DNA from: CAZBGL01 sp964491375
GTDB taxonomy: Bacteria; Desulfobacterota; Deferrisomatia; Deferrisomatales; Deferrisomataceae
Assembly (NCBI GenBank): GCA_964491375.1
Contig: CAZBGL010000139.1
Span: 1-18,142 of the forward strand
DNA: 18,142 nucleotides
Direction of reading: 5' to 3'
In this document: piece by piece, positions 9,443 to 15,901 of the stretch
How the letters are laid out: every line of letters begins with the position of its first letter
How positions within the stretch are numbered: the first letter of the stretch is position 1
Notes under the pieces: model-generated
Seen by the model: only the letters and a program-made list of their open reading frames with translations
Told to the model about the DNA's origin: nothing
The model's database searches: none
Made by a program: the position numbers and the translations under genes

Positions 9443-11693
9443 CCGCCCGCCCCCCGGTATCCTCGCCGGACTCCCCGTCCAGCCGGAACCGTCCCGCCTC
9501 CGCCAGGATCTCGGCCGCGTGGCGCTCCAGGCCCTGGACGGCCCGCTTGGTGTCGGCCGCGGCAGCCGCCAGTTCCGCCAGGGTACGGCTCACCTCCTCC
9601 ACGGAGCGAACGATGCTCTCGCTCATCTCCCGCTGGGCCTGGGTGTTGTGGGCGATCTCCACGGCGGCCTCGGCCACGCGGGACGCCATGGCCGCGATCT
9701 CCTCGCTGGTCTCCGCCTGCTGCGAGGTGGCCCGCACCACCTCCCCGGAGCCCGTGCGGATGGCGTCCATCAACCCCAGCACCGCCCGGTTGGCCTCGTC
9801 CTGCTCCCGGGTGGCCTGGGCGATGGACTCCACCTCGTCGTTCATGGAGGAGACGGCCTCGGCGATCTGGGCCACGGCCGCGGCCTCGTCGGTCGTCGCC
9901 TCCTGGATCGCCCGGGACAGGGCCGCGGCCGAGTCGGACCGGGACCGGATCGAATCCAGGGCGGCCTCCACCTCCTGGACCAGCTCTTTGCCACGCCGGA
10001 CCGAGGCGATACCCTCCGAGGCCTTGGCCACGGCCTCCCGGGTGTCGGCCTGGACCCCTTCGATCATCCGGGCGATCTCCCGGGTGGACACCGAGGTGCG
10101 CTCGGCCAGGGCCTTGATCTCGTTGGCCACCACGGAAAAGGCCTTCCCCCGCTCACCCGCCTGGGCGGCCAGGATCGCCGCGTTCAGGGACAGGAGCTTG
10201 GTCTGGTCCGCGATCTCGTCGATCACGGTCACGATCTGGCCGATCTCGTCCGACCGCCGGCCCAGCCGGCCGATTCGCTCGCCCATCTCCTCCACGGTGC
10301 GCACGATCTCGTCGATCCCCCGCACCGCGGCGCGCACCGCCTCGATGCCCCGTTCCGAGGCTTCCTGGGACACGGCCTCGGCCGCACCGGCCGACTCGAC
10401 CGCCTTGGCTTCCACTTCCTGGACCATGCCCCGCATCTGGTAGAGAGCCGTGGTGATCTCCTCGGATGTTGCGGTGAGGCCGTCCAGATGGGTGGCGATC
10501 CGGGTGAGCGACTCGATCATGGCGGCCACCCGCTCGGCCGCCTCGGTGGCCGAGCGGGCGTGGTCCTCCGTCAGGCGGGAGACGACCGAAACCGATGCGC
10601 TCATCTGCTGGACCGCGGCCGAGGTCTCCTCGGCCTCGGCGGTGAGGGCCTCCGCCCGCGAGGCCACGTCGGTGATCGATCGGTCCATGCGGCCGGTAGC
10701 GTCCCGGATCCGTGCCACGGCGTCCTGTTGGACCCCCACCACCTCGTGGATCTTCCCGGACATGCGGCCGGCCACTTCCGCCCCCTCGCGGAGCGAACCC
10801 GACAGCTCGAGCATTCGGGTGATGTTGGCCCGGAGCTTCTCGGTCATGGACCGGAACGCATGGGCCAGCGCGCCGATCTCGTCACGGCGCCGCACGCTCA
10901 GTTCCCGGGTGAGGTCGCCGGCGGCCACGCGCTCGGCCGCCTCCACGAAGGCCTGGAGGGGGCGGGACAGGGCCCGGATGAACAGCCAGCCCAACAGGAG
11001 CGCGGCCAGCACCACGGCCGTCGTGCCCACCACCCAAAAAAGGTGTCGAACCCGAGCCACCGTACGCCGGGAGGCCTCCCGGTACTCGGCGTCGAGCCGG
11101 CCGCGCAGGGTTTCCCGGTAGAGCGAGATGTCGGCCCGGGCTTGCTGGAGCAGGCGGTCCATGCGATCAAAGGCCGAGCGCAGGGGCCGGGTGTCCACCA
11201 GAACCTCCAGGTGCACGATCGTAGGCCCCGCGACCGACCGCACCTTGAACACCCGGCCTCTCGACGCCTCCAGCGAACCCACCTCGGTCGTGTGCCCACC
11301 GGGATCGATCCGGACGCGGGCTCCGAGCAGCAGGGGTAGGGAACCGACCCTGGCCTCCAGCAGAGCACGCAACGACTCGGAATCACCCTCCTCGGCCAAA
11401 AGGAGGAGTTCTTCGGCCAGACTGCGGACCATGTCTTCGCCGGTTTGGGCGAACCACTGTTCGAGCTGGGCCCGCGCCTCGTCCTGCTGGGCCTTAAAAA
11501 GCGCGATGAACCGGGCTCCCTGCTCGTCCACGGCTGCACGCACCAAGGGCAAGACCTGAGACGACAGGAACCACCGGAACTCCTGGACCGTTGCCGCGGT
11601 CGAGAGAAGCCCTGCCACCACCACGACCGCTCCCACCACGGCCAGGACCGCTCCACCGAGTTTCCAGGCCAGAGACACCCTCACGCGCGCCAC
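9387..11693 (-). CDS. methyl-accepting chemotaxis protein, transmembrane
   Basis: A 768-residue inner-membrane chemoreceptor that would regulate CheA through CheW. Order: short basic N-terminus, membrane segment 1 (about 12-31), a periplasmic sensor region of about 185 residues with no family I can name, membrane segment 2 (218-239), HAMP (240-292), a long coiled-coil cytoplasmic domain, and the hairpin tip around IADQTKLLSLNAAI (494-507). The tip differs from the common consensus: K499 for Asn, L508 for Glu and Q511 for Arg. No CheR-binding pentapeptide is seen at the end; instead the tail after about 740 is Gly/Pro/Arg-rich and is encoded where the gene overlaps rng. I choose the GTG at 11693, which has AGGAGGA directly upstream, over a GTG at 11723 with no ribosome site; GTG codons at 11684 and 11678 are alternatives. 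Ligand unknown. Confidence 0.93.
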   Translation of the reverse strand: MARVRVSLAWKLGGAVLAVVGAVVVVAGLLSTAATVQEFRWFLSSQVLPLVRAAVDEQGARFIALFKAQQDEARAQLEQWFAQTGEDMVRSLAEELLLLAEEGDSESLRALLEARVGSLPLLLGARVRIDPGGHTTEVGSLEASRGRVFKVRSVAGPTIVHLEVLVDTRPLRSAFDRMDRLLQQARADISLYRETLRGRLDAEYREASRRTVARVRHLFWVVGTTAVVLAALLLGWLFIRALSRPLQAFVEAAERVAAGDLTRELSVRRRDEIGALAHAFRSMTEKLRANITRMLELSGSLREGAEVAGRMSGKIHEVVGVQQDAVARIRDATGRMDRSITDVASRAEALTAEAEETSAAVQQMSASVSVVSRLTEDHARSATEAAERVAAMIESLTRIATHLDGLTATSEEITTALYQMRGMVQEVEAKAVESAGAAEAVSQEASERGIEAVRAAVRGIDEIVRTVEEMGERIGRLGRRSDEIGQIVTVIDEIADQTKLLSLNAAILAAQAGERGKAFSVVANEIKALAERTSVSTREIARMIEGVQADTREAVAKASEGIASVRRGKELVQEVEAALDSIRSRSDSAAALSRAIQEATTDEAAAVAQIAEAVSSMNDEVESIAQATREQDEANRAVLGLMDAIRTGSGEVVRATSQQAETSEEIAAMASRVAEAAVEIAHNTQAQREMSESIVRSVEEVSRTLAELAAAAADTKRAVQGLERHAAEILAEAGRFRLDGESGEDTGGRAATVPRGPGSPPGGGRAGT

Positions 11694-11696
11694 GGC

Positions 11697-11703
11697 TCCT
11701 CCT
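11697..11703 (-). promoter_or_regulatory. ribosome binding site deciding the chemoreceptor start
   Basis: On the - strand this reads AGGAGGA, three bases before the GTG at 11693 (four if counted from AGGAGG). The farther GTG at 11723 would place this site inside the gene, so the downstream start is preferred. Confidence 0.6.
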
Positions 11704-11765
11704 GTGTTGCCATGGGCAGACACCCAGCCTCCCCCCGCCCGGGATCTGTTCGCCGGGTATTCCCC

Positions 11766-11793
11766 GTGTCGGCCCGGAGGGCTCCAAACTTGA
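11766..11793 (-). promoter_or_regulatory. candidate sigma-28 (FliA-type) promoter of the chemoreceptor gene
   Basis: On the - strand TCAAGTTT (11793-11786) is followed, after 12 bases, by GCCGACAC (11773-11766). The flagellar sigma-28 consensus is TAAAGTTT, 11 bases, GCCGATAA; six or seven of eight positions match in each half, with the gap one base long. It lies about 70 bases before the chosen start of the chemoreceptor, a gene class commonly controlled by this factor. The match is seen; function is inference. Confidence 0.4.
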
Positions 11794-11821
11794 ACCTGAT
11801 TTCACAAGTAGGGAATCTTCG

Positions 11822-12529
11822 TCAGATCTGATCCCGCTCGGCGAGACGCAGGTACATCAGGGCCTTGGCGTTGTCCGGATCCTTCTCCAGGACCGCGTTC
11901 CATTCCTCCACGGCCAGCTCCACCTGCCCCCGGCTGTAGTAGGTGATGCCGAGCTGGATCGCGGCGTGGGTGTAGTGGGGGTATTCCTGCTTGACCCGCT
12001 GGAACTGCTCGATCGCATCGTCGTAGCGGCCCATGTCCCGGTAGAGGATCCCGAGCCGGGTCCGGAGGTCCGGGAAACGGGGGCCCAGCTCCAAGGCCTT
12101 GCGGTACTCGAGCTCGGCCTCCTCGTGCATGCCCAGGCCGTGGTAGATCTCGCCGATGTCCGCATGGAGGTTGGCCAGGCGGCCCTTCACGTAGGGATCC
12201 ATCACGCCCTGGTCGACCCGCGCCGCGGCCCGCGCCCGGCGGAACGCCTCCTCGGCCTCCTCGTACCGGCCCATCTCGTTCAGGGTCACGGCCAGGTTGA
12301 GCAGCGCCTCGGTGTAGTGGGGATTGATCTCCAGGGCCTCCCGGAACCGCCCTTCGGCCCCGGCCCGGTCCCCCTTGGAAAAAGCGATCGCTCCGAGCAT
12401 GTTGAGCACGTCGGCGAACCGGCAGCCCATGTCCAGCAGCTTCCGGAAATACTGCTCGGCCTCCTCGTACCGCCCCTCGTCGAACGCCTCCTTGCCCATG
12501 TGGGTGAGCTCGATCATCGCCGCTTCCAT
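11822..12529 (-). CDS. tetratricopeptide repeat protein
   Basis: A 235-residue protein made almost entirely of about six TPR units (roughly 7-36, 39-72, 73-106, 119-152, 153-186 and 187-220), with the usual phrases such as GRYEEAE and ALEINP. TPRs form a helical scaffold for protein binding; no enzyme motif, signal peptide or membrane segment is seen, so it is probably a cytoplasmic adaptor. Two motifs near the start, GRYEEAEQYF and GRYEEAEEAF, suggest internal duplication. The start at 12529 is set by AAGGAGGT just upstream; the frame stays open to 12598 but that extension runs through two hairpins and lacks a ribosome site. The gene follows bamD by 81 bases and precedes the chemoreceptor on the same strand. 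Its partner cannot be told; nearby BamD has TPR-like repeats too, but the two are not obviously duplicates. Confidence 0.88.
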   Translation of the reverse strand: MEAAMIELTHMGKEAFDEGRYEEAEQYFRKLLDMGCRFADVLNMLGAIAFSKGDRAGAEGRFREALEINPHYTEALLNLAVTLNEMGRYEEAEEAFRRARAAARVDQGVMDPYVKGRLANLHADIGEIYHGLGMHEEAELEYRKALELGPRFPDLRTRLGILYRDMGRYDDAIEQFQRVKQEYPHYTHAAIQLGITYYSRGQVELAVEEWNAVLEKDPDNAKALMYLRLAERDQI

Positions 12530-12533
12530 GGAG

Positions 12534-12541
12534 ACCTCCTT
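12534..12541 (-). promoter_or_regulatory. strong ribosome binding site of the TPR gene
   Basis: AAGGAGGT on the - strand, four bases before the ATG at 12529. It fixes the start against the longer open frame reaching 12598, and lies 8 bases after the proximal hairpin (12550-12576), close enough for RNA structure to influence access. Confidence 0.75.
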
Positions 12542-12549
12542 CCCCTTGC

Positions 12550-12605
12550 CGAGCCGGGCGCTCGCAGCCCGGCTCGCGCCACCGGGGTGCTCCCGCACCC
12601 CGTGG
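12550..12605 (-). promoter_or_regulatory. two back-to-back RNA hairpins between bamD and the TPR gene
   Basis: Reading the - strand after the bamD stop, the first hairpin (12605-12579) has CCACGGGGTGC pairing with GCACCCC, a bulged G and GTGG, around a GGGA loop, which is a GNRA-type tetraloop. Two bases later the second (12576-12550) is a perfect 10-bp stem, CGAGCCGGGC with GCCCGGCTCG, around a 7-base loop. Neither is followed by a T run, so they are not typical terminators. They may protect the bamD transcript end or tune expression of the TPR gene. Confidence 0.6.
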
Positions 12606-12610
12606 TTCCC

Positions 12611-13282
12611 CTACGGCCCTTCCTCCTCCCCCAGCCGGCTCTTCAGGTCCAGGGCCAAGCGCAGGGCCTCGTCCCGGAGGGGGCTGTCCGGGTACTGTGT
12701 CACGAGGGCCTGGAGCCTTCCCAGGGCCGCCCGGTACTTCTTCTTCCTCAGGTAGTATCGGGCCACGTACATCTCGTGCTCGGCCAGGCGCCGGCGCAGT
12801 TCCCTCACGTGCCGGCGCGCCTCGCCCGCGTACTCGCTGCCCGGGTAGGCGTGGAGCAGCTTCTGGAACGCCTCCAGGGCCTGGCGGGTGGGGGTCTGGT
12901 CCCGGTCGGGCGGGTGGCTCAGTTCGAGGTACGCCAGTCCCCGCCGGTACACGGCATAGGGCACTTTGGCGTGGGTCGGATGGAGTTCCTCGAACGACCG
13001 GTACGCGGCCGCCGCCTCCTCGTACGCCCCCTTCTTGTAGGCCATGTCGGCCTCCAGCAGTTCCGCCTCCACCGCGAACCGGGAGAACGGGAACTCGTCC
13101 CGGATGCGGTCGATCAGCTCCTGGGCCTCTTCGTACCGGTACTTTTCGACCGCCCGCCGGGCGAGTTTGAACAACTCCCGGGCCGACAGGTCCTCGCGGG
13201 CCCCCCGTCCCCAGCACCCGGCCAGCGCGGCCGCGGCCCAGAGCCCCAGGAGCAGTGCGGCCGCCTTGGACCGGGGGATCAC
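12611..13282 (-). CDS. bamD: outer-membrane assembly lipoprotein BamD
   Basis: A 223-residue lipoprotein of the BAM complex that inserts beta-barrel proteins in the outer membrane. The N-terminus is a lipoprotein signal: basic start, hydrophobic run (7-20), lipobox LAGC with Cys23 as the lipidation site. The body is TPR-like helices; the family-typical stretch DQTPTRQALEAFQ (128-140) and YPGSEYA (146-152) separates BamD from other YfgL/YfiO-context proteins. Length is normal. It starts with GTG at 13282, inside the mtnA stop (GTGA, 4-nt overlap), with the purine-rich AAGGGGGT a few bases upstream, so translation is probably coupled to mtnA. Placing the signal peptide directly after this GTG supports the start. 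Cellular site: periplasmic face of the outer membrane. Confidence 0.92.
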   Translation of the reverse strand: MIPRSKAAALLLGLWAAAALAGCWGRGAREDLSARELFKLARRAVEKYRYEEAQELIDRIRDEFPFSRFAVEAELLEADMAYKKGAYEEAAAAYRSFEELHPTHAKVPYAVYRRGLAYLELSHPPDRDQTPTRQALEAFQKLLHAYPGSEYAGEARRHVRELRRRLAEHEMYVARYYLRKKKYRAALGRLQALVTQYPDSPLRDEALRLALDLKSRLGEEEGP

Positions 13283-14328
13283 GGCGCACCCCCTTCGGCC
13301 AGGGAGGCCAGGGCCGCCTCAAAGGGCGGACGGGCCACCCCGCGGTCGGTGACGATGGCCGTCACGTTGCCGGCCGGGGTGACGTCGAACGCCGGGTTCC
13401 ACACGGCCACACCCTCGGGGGCCACGGGCCGGCCGCCGCAGCGGGTGACCTCGGCCGGATCCCGCTCCTCGATGGGGATCGCGTCGCCCGAAGCCAGGGA
13501 GAGGTCCACGGTGCTCAGGGGCGCGGCCACGTAGAAGGGGATCCCGTGTTCCCGGGCGAGCACCGACAGGGTGTACGTGCCGATCTTGTTGGCCACGTCC
13601 CCGTTCCGGGCGACCCGGTCGGCCCCCACGACGACCGCGTCCACCCCCCCCAGCTTCATCCGGTACCCGGCCATGCTGTCGGTGATCAGGGTGCAGGGAA
13701 TGCCCTCGCGCCGGAGCTCCCACGCCGTGAGGCGCGCCCCCTGGAGGAAGGGCCGGGTCTCGTCCACGAACACGTGGACGCGTTTGCCGGCCTCCACGGC
13801 CGCCCGGATCACTCCCAGGGCCGTACCGTACCCCGCCGTGGCCAGGGCCCCGGCGTTGCAATGGGTAAGCACCGTGCAGGGATCCGGGAGGAGCTCGGCC
13901 CCGAACCGGCCCATCCGGCGGTTGGCCTCCACGTCCTCGGCTTCGATGGCCCGGGCCTCGGCCTCGAGGGCGGCGGCCGCACCGGAGGGATCCCCCCCGG
14001 CCGCACGCTCCAGAACCGCACGCATGCGGCCGAGGGCCCAGAACAGGTTCACGGCCGTGGGCCGTGTGCGGGCCAAGCGATCGAGCGCGGCTTCCACCTC
14101 GGCCCGGAACCGGCCCGGCGGCCCTCCGGCAGCCCGCCGGGCCGCCAACACCACCCCGTAGGCCGCGGCCACGCCGATGGCCGGCGCACCCCGCACCACC
14201 ATGCGTTCGATGGCCCGGGCCACGCCCTCGGGTTCGCTGAGATCCAGGTAGACCTCTTCGGCGGGAAGCCGGGTCTGGTCCAGCAGGACCAAACGCCCCT
14301 CCTCCCACCGGATGGGCCGGACGCCCAT
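13279..14328 (-). CDS. mtnA: S-methyl-5-thioribose-1-phosphate isomerase
   Basis: A 349-residue cytoplasmic enzyme that converts methylthioribose-1-phosphate to methylthioribulose-1-phosphate in methionine salvage. Family landmarks are all present: RGAPAIGVAAAYG (46-58), THCNAG (155-160) with the catalytic Cys157, DETRP (189-193), ITDSMAG (215-221) and GADRVARNGD (235-244) with the catalytic Asp237. The latter motifs separate it from the related eIF2B subunits. The ATG at 14328 is chosen because GGAGG lies 8 bases upstream and homology begins there; the frame stays open to 14406 without a better start. It is the first gene after the terminator at 14425-14459, so it probably begins a new transcription unit (mtnA, bamD, perhaps the TPR gene). 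No other methionine-salvage gene is in the window. Confidence 0.95.
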   Translation of the reverse strand: MGVRPIRWEEGRLVLLDQTRLPAEEVYLDLSEPEGVARAIERMVVRGAPAIGVAAAYGVVLAARRAAGGPPGRFRAEVEAALDRLARTRPTAVNLFWALGRMRAVLERAAGGDPSGAAAALEAEARAIEAEDVEANRRMGRFGAELLPDPCTVLTHCNAGALATAGYGTALGVIRAAVEAGKRVHVFVDETRPFLQGARLTAWELRREGIPCTLITDSMAGYRMKLGGVDAVVVGADRVARNGDVANKIGTYTLSVLAREHGIPFYVAAPLSTVDLSLASGDAIPIEERDPAEVTRCGGRPVAPEGVAVWNPAFDVTPAGNVTAIVTDRGVARPPFEAALASLAEGGAP

Positions 14329-14336
14329 GGGGCATG

Positions 14337-14341
14337 CCTCC
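14337..14341 (-). promoter_or_regulatory. ribosome binding site of mtnA
   Basis: GGAGG on the - strand, 8 bases before the ATG at 14328. An ATG at 14335 lies between them but is in another frame. The rest of the 159-bp gap to the DUF4340 gene contains the terminator; a sigma-70 promoter for mtnA is expected here but only weak matches were seen. Confidence 0.7.
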
Positions 14342-14424
14342 GCAAGGTGTGTGTCCAGGTGCGATCCGGGCGATGACTTTACCACACGGCCCGCCGGGGG
14401 CTCCACCGGAGCGGCGCGCGGACG

Positions 14425-14459
14425 AAAAACGCCCGCCCCGGACCGTTCCGGGGCGGGCG
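14425..14459 (-). terminator. intrinsic terminator of the GldF/GldG/DUF4340 operon
   Basis: On the - strand a perfect 13-bp GC-rich stem (CGCCCGCCCCGGA, 14459-14447, with TCCGGGGCGGGCG, 14442-14430) encloses a 4-base loop and is followed at once by TTTTT (14429-14425). It begins 28 bases after the DUF4340 stop and separates that operon from mtnA. On the + strand no T run follows, so it acts in one direction. Confidence 0.93.
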
Positions 14460-14487
14460 CAAGGGCCGTCCCACGCCCCTTCTCGCC

Positions 14488-15873
14488 CTAGGGGGAACCG
14501 CCCTTCTTCCCCCGGCCCGAATCGCCCGAGGAACCCTCCCCGGCGCTCTCCTCGGGTCGCTGGGTCGCCGCCTTCACCAGGGCGCGCGCGGCTTCCAGGT
14601 ACTCCCCGGGCATCCGGTACACCGGGCCCCCGTCGCCGGCCCGCGCGTACACCTTTCCGTCCCTCTCGGCCACCCGCACGGTCTGCTCCCTCTTCTCCTC
14701 CTTGATCCGGGCGGTGTAGACGGGATCGTCCAGGCCGTACTCGCCGGCCGGGCCGGGCTCGGCGATCACCTCCTCGGCCTCGGCGTTGACGAACGCGCGC
14801 ACCAGGTCCTGGAGCTTCTCCTTCTCCTCGCCCTGGACCTCGGCCCCGTCCCGCTTCCAGGTGCCGCTTTCCTTCGCGTACACCAGCGTCGTGCCGCCCA
14901 GCGCGAGTTCGAGTTCCTTGATCCGCCAGGTCTTGGTCAGCACGGGCTTCCTGCGCCGGAGCGTGTCCGGGTCCTTCCGGAACGCCTCCAGCACGTCCTT
15001 GCCCACCGTGAACAATGCGTTGCGGCCGGTGCGGTCGGCCCACACCTGGCCGTCCACCTCGGCCATGCGCACGGTCACGGGCTCGGACTCCCCTTCGGCC
15101 CGCAGCACCACCGCCAGGCCCTTGGCCAGCTTCTCCTCGGCCTTGCCCCGGTCCTCGTCCAAGAACTTCTGCACCCGAGCCCAGCGGAGCTTGTCCGCCA
15201 CCCGCTCGGCGGCGTCCGGGTCGGCCTCGGCCTGGAACGGGGCCTCCACGAACCACCGTTCGTCCTTCTTGACCAGCCGCACCGTGGGGGCGCCGGGCCG
15301 GCGGATCTCGACGCTCTCCAGCCGGCTCCACGGGAACGACTCCAGGACGTCCTTGTTCCTGAGGTCGCTGAAGTCGCGCAGGAACCCGCTCAGCGCGTAG
15401 TTCTTGGCCACCCGCACCGCCCCGTCGTCGGCGCGCACGTACCGGGCGTCGCCCACCGGGTTCTTGTCCCCGATCACCAGGCGCACCGCCACGCCCTGGG
15501 TGGTCACCGTGCACTCGGGCTCGTCCAGGCCGTAGGGCTCCATGTCCGCGTCGGCCGGGGCCACCTCTTTCTTGGCCTTGAGGTTCTTCAGGTCCGAGAG
15601 CAGGGTGCGCACCCGGCCGTCGTCGGCCCGGTCGTCCCAGGGCTCCACCAGGAACCACTTGTCGTCCTCGCCCTTCTTGACCCGGGCCTTGCCCTTCCCT
15701 TTGCGCTCGATCACCAGTTCCGTGACCTTGTCCGTGTCGAGGTCCGGGAACAGGAGCCCTTCTTTCTTCTCGGCCTCCTTCTTGGCCTCGTATCGGGGTT
15801 CCTCCACGAAGTACAGGTAGGCGGCCAGGGCCGCGAAGATCCCGATCACGATCCACGTGCTCTTGAACCGCAT
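14488..15873 (-). CDS. DUF4340 membrane-anchored protein
   Basis: A 461-residue protein with one N-terminal membrane segment (about 7-23) that likely anchors a large charged domain outside the inner membrane. The body matches DUF4340, a family of unknown function. I see three related modules: a W-x-x-x-P-like unit at 73-79 (WFLVEPW), at 207-213 (WFVEAPF) and a shorter one near 339, each followed by an acidic, Leu-rich helix. A second repeated unit begins YGLDEP (114-119) and YGLDDP (379-384). The tail (440-461) is Gly/Ser/Lys-rich and probably disordered. The ATG at 15873 is set by GGGAGG seven bases upstream and by the membrane segment following directly; the frame is open farther upstream, into the GldG gene, but without support. 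It ends the permease/GldG operon, 28 bases after GldG, and is followed by the terminator. Confidence 0.88.
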   Translation of the reverse strand: MRFKSTWIVIGIFAALAAYLYFVEEPRYEAKKEAEKKEGLLFPDLDTDKVTELVIERKGKGKARVKKGEDDKWFLVEPWDDRADDGRVRTLLSDLKNLKAKKEVAPADADMEPYGLDEPECTVTTQGVAVRLVIGDKNPVGDARYVRADDGAVRVAKNYALSGFLRDFSDLRNKDVLESFPWSRLESVEIRRPGAPTVRLVKKDERWFVEAPFQAEADPDAAERVADKLRWARVQKFLDEDRGKAEEKLAKGLAVVLRAEGESEPVTVRMAEVDGQVWADRTGRNALFTVGKDVLEAFRKDPDTLRRRKPVLTKTWRIKELELALGGTTLVYAKESGTWKRDGAEVQGEEKEKLQDLVRAFVNAEAEEVIAEPGPAGEYGLDDPVYTARIKEEKREQTVRVAERDGKVYARAGDGGPVYRMPGEYLEAARALVKAATQRPEESAGEGSSGDSGRGKKGGSP

Positions 15874-15901
15874 GGCACTGCCTCCCTGGCTGGGGATCCG
15901 G

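Noticed and set aside
9443..9600. Ribosomal protein L21/L27 genes expected after rng in many genomes
   Set aside because: The region is coding for the chemoreceptor on the other strand; no such genes are present.
9294..11339. 681-codon frame on the + strand opposite the chemoreceptor
   Set aside because: Composition typical of a GC-rich shadow frame (Gly/His/Leu/Asp), no motif; the - strand encodes a complete chemoreceptor.
11694..11723. Upstream GTG start for the chemoreceptor
   Set aside because: It has no ribosome site, and it would put the AGGAGGA site inside the gene; the start at 11693 is better supported.
11591..13534. 647-codon frame on the + strand opposite the TPR and bamD genes
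   Set aside because: It spans three real genes on the other strand and has no recognisable domain.
14360..14400. Sigma-70 promoter for mtnA around TAAAGT on the - strand
   Set aside because: The -10-like hexamer exists but no acceptable -35 element lies 16-18 bases upstream; left unannotated.
13319..15856. 845-codon - strand frame across mtnA and DUF4340
   Set aside because: It runs through the terminator and the wrong frame of two intact genes; Arg/Gly-rich shadow.
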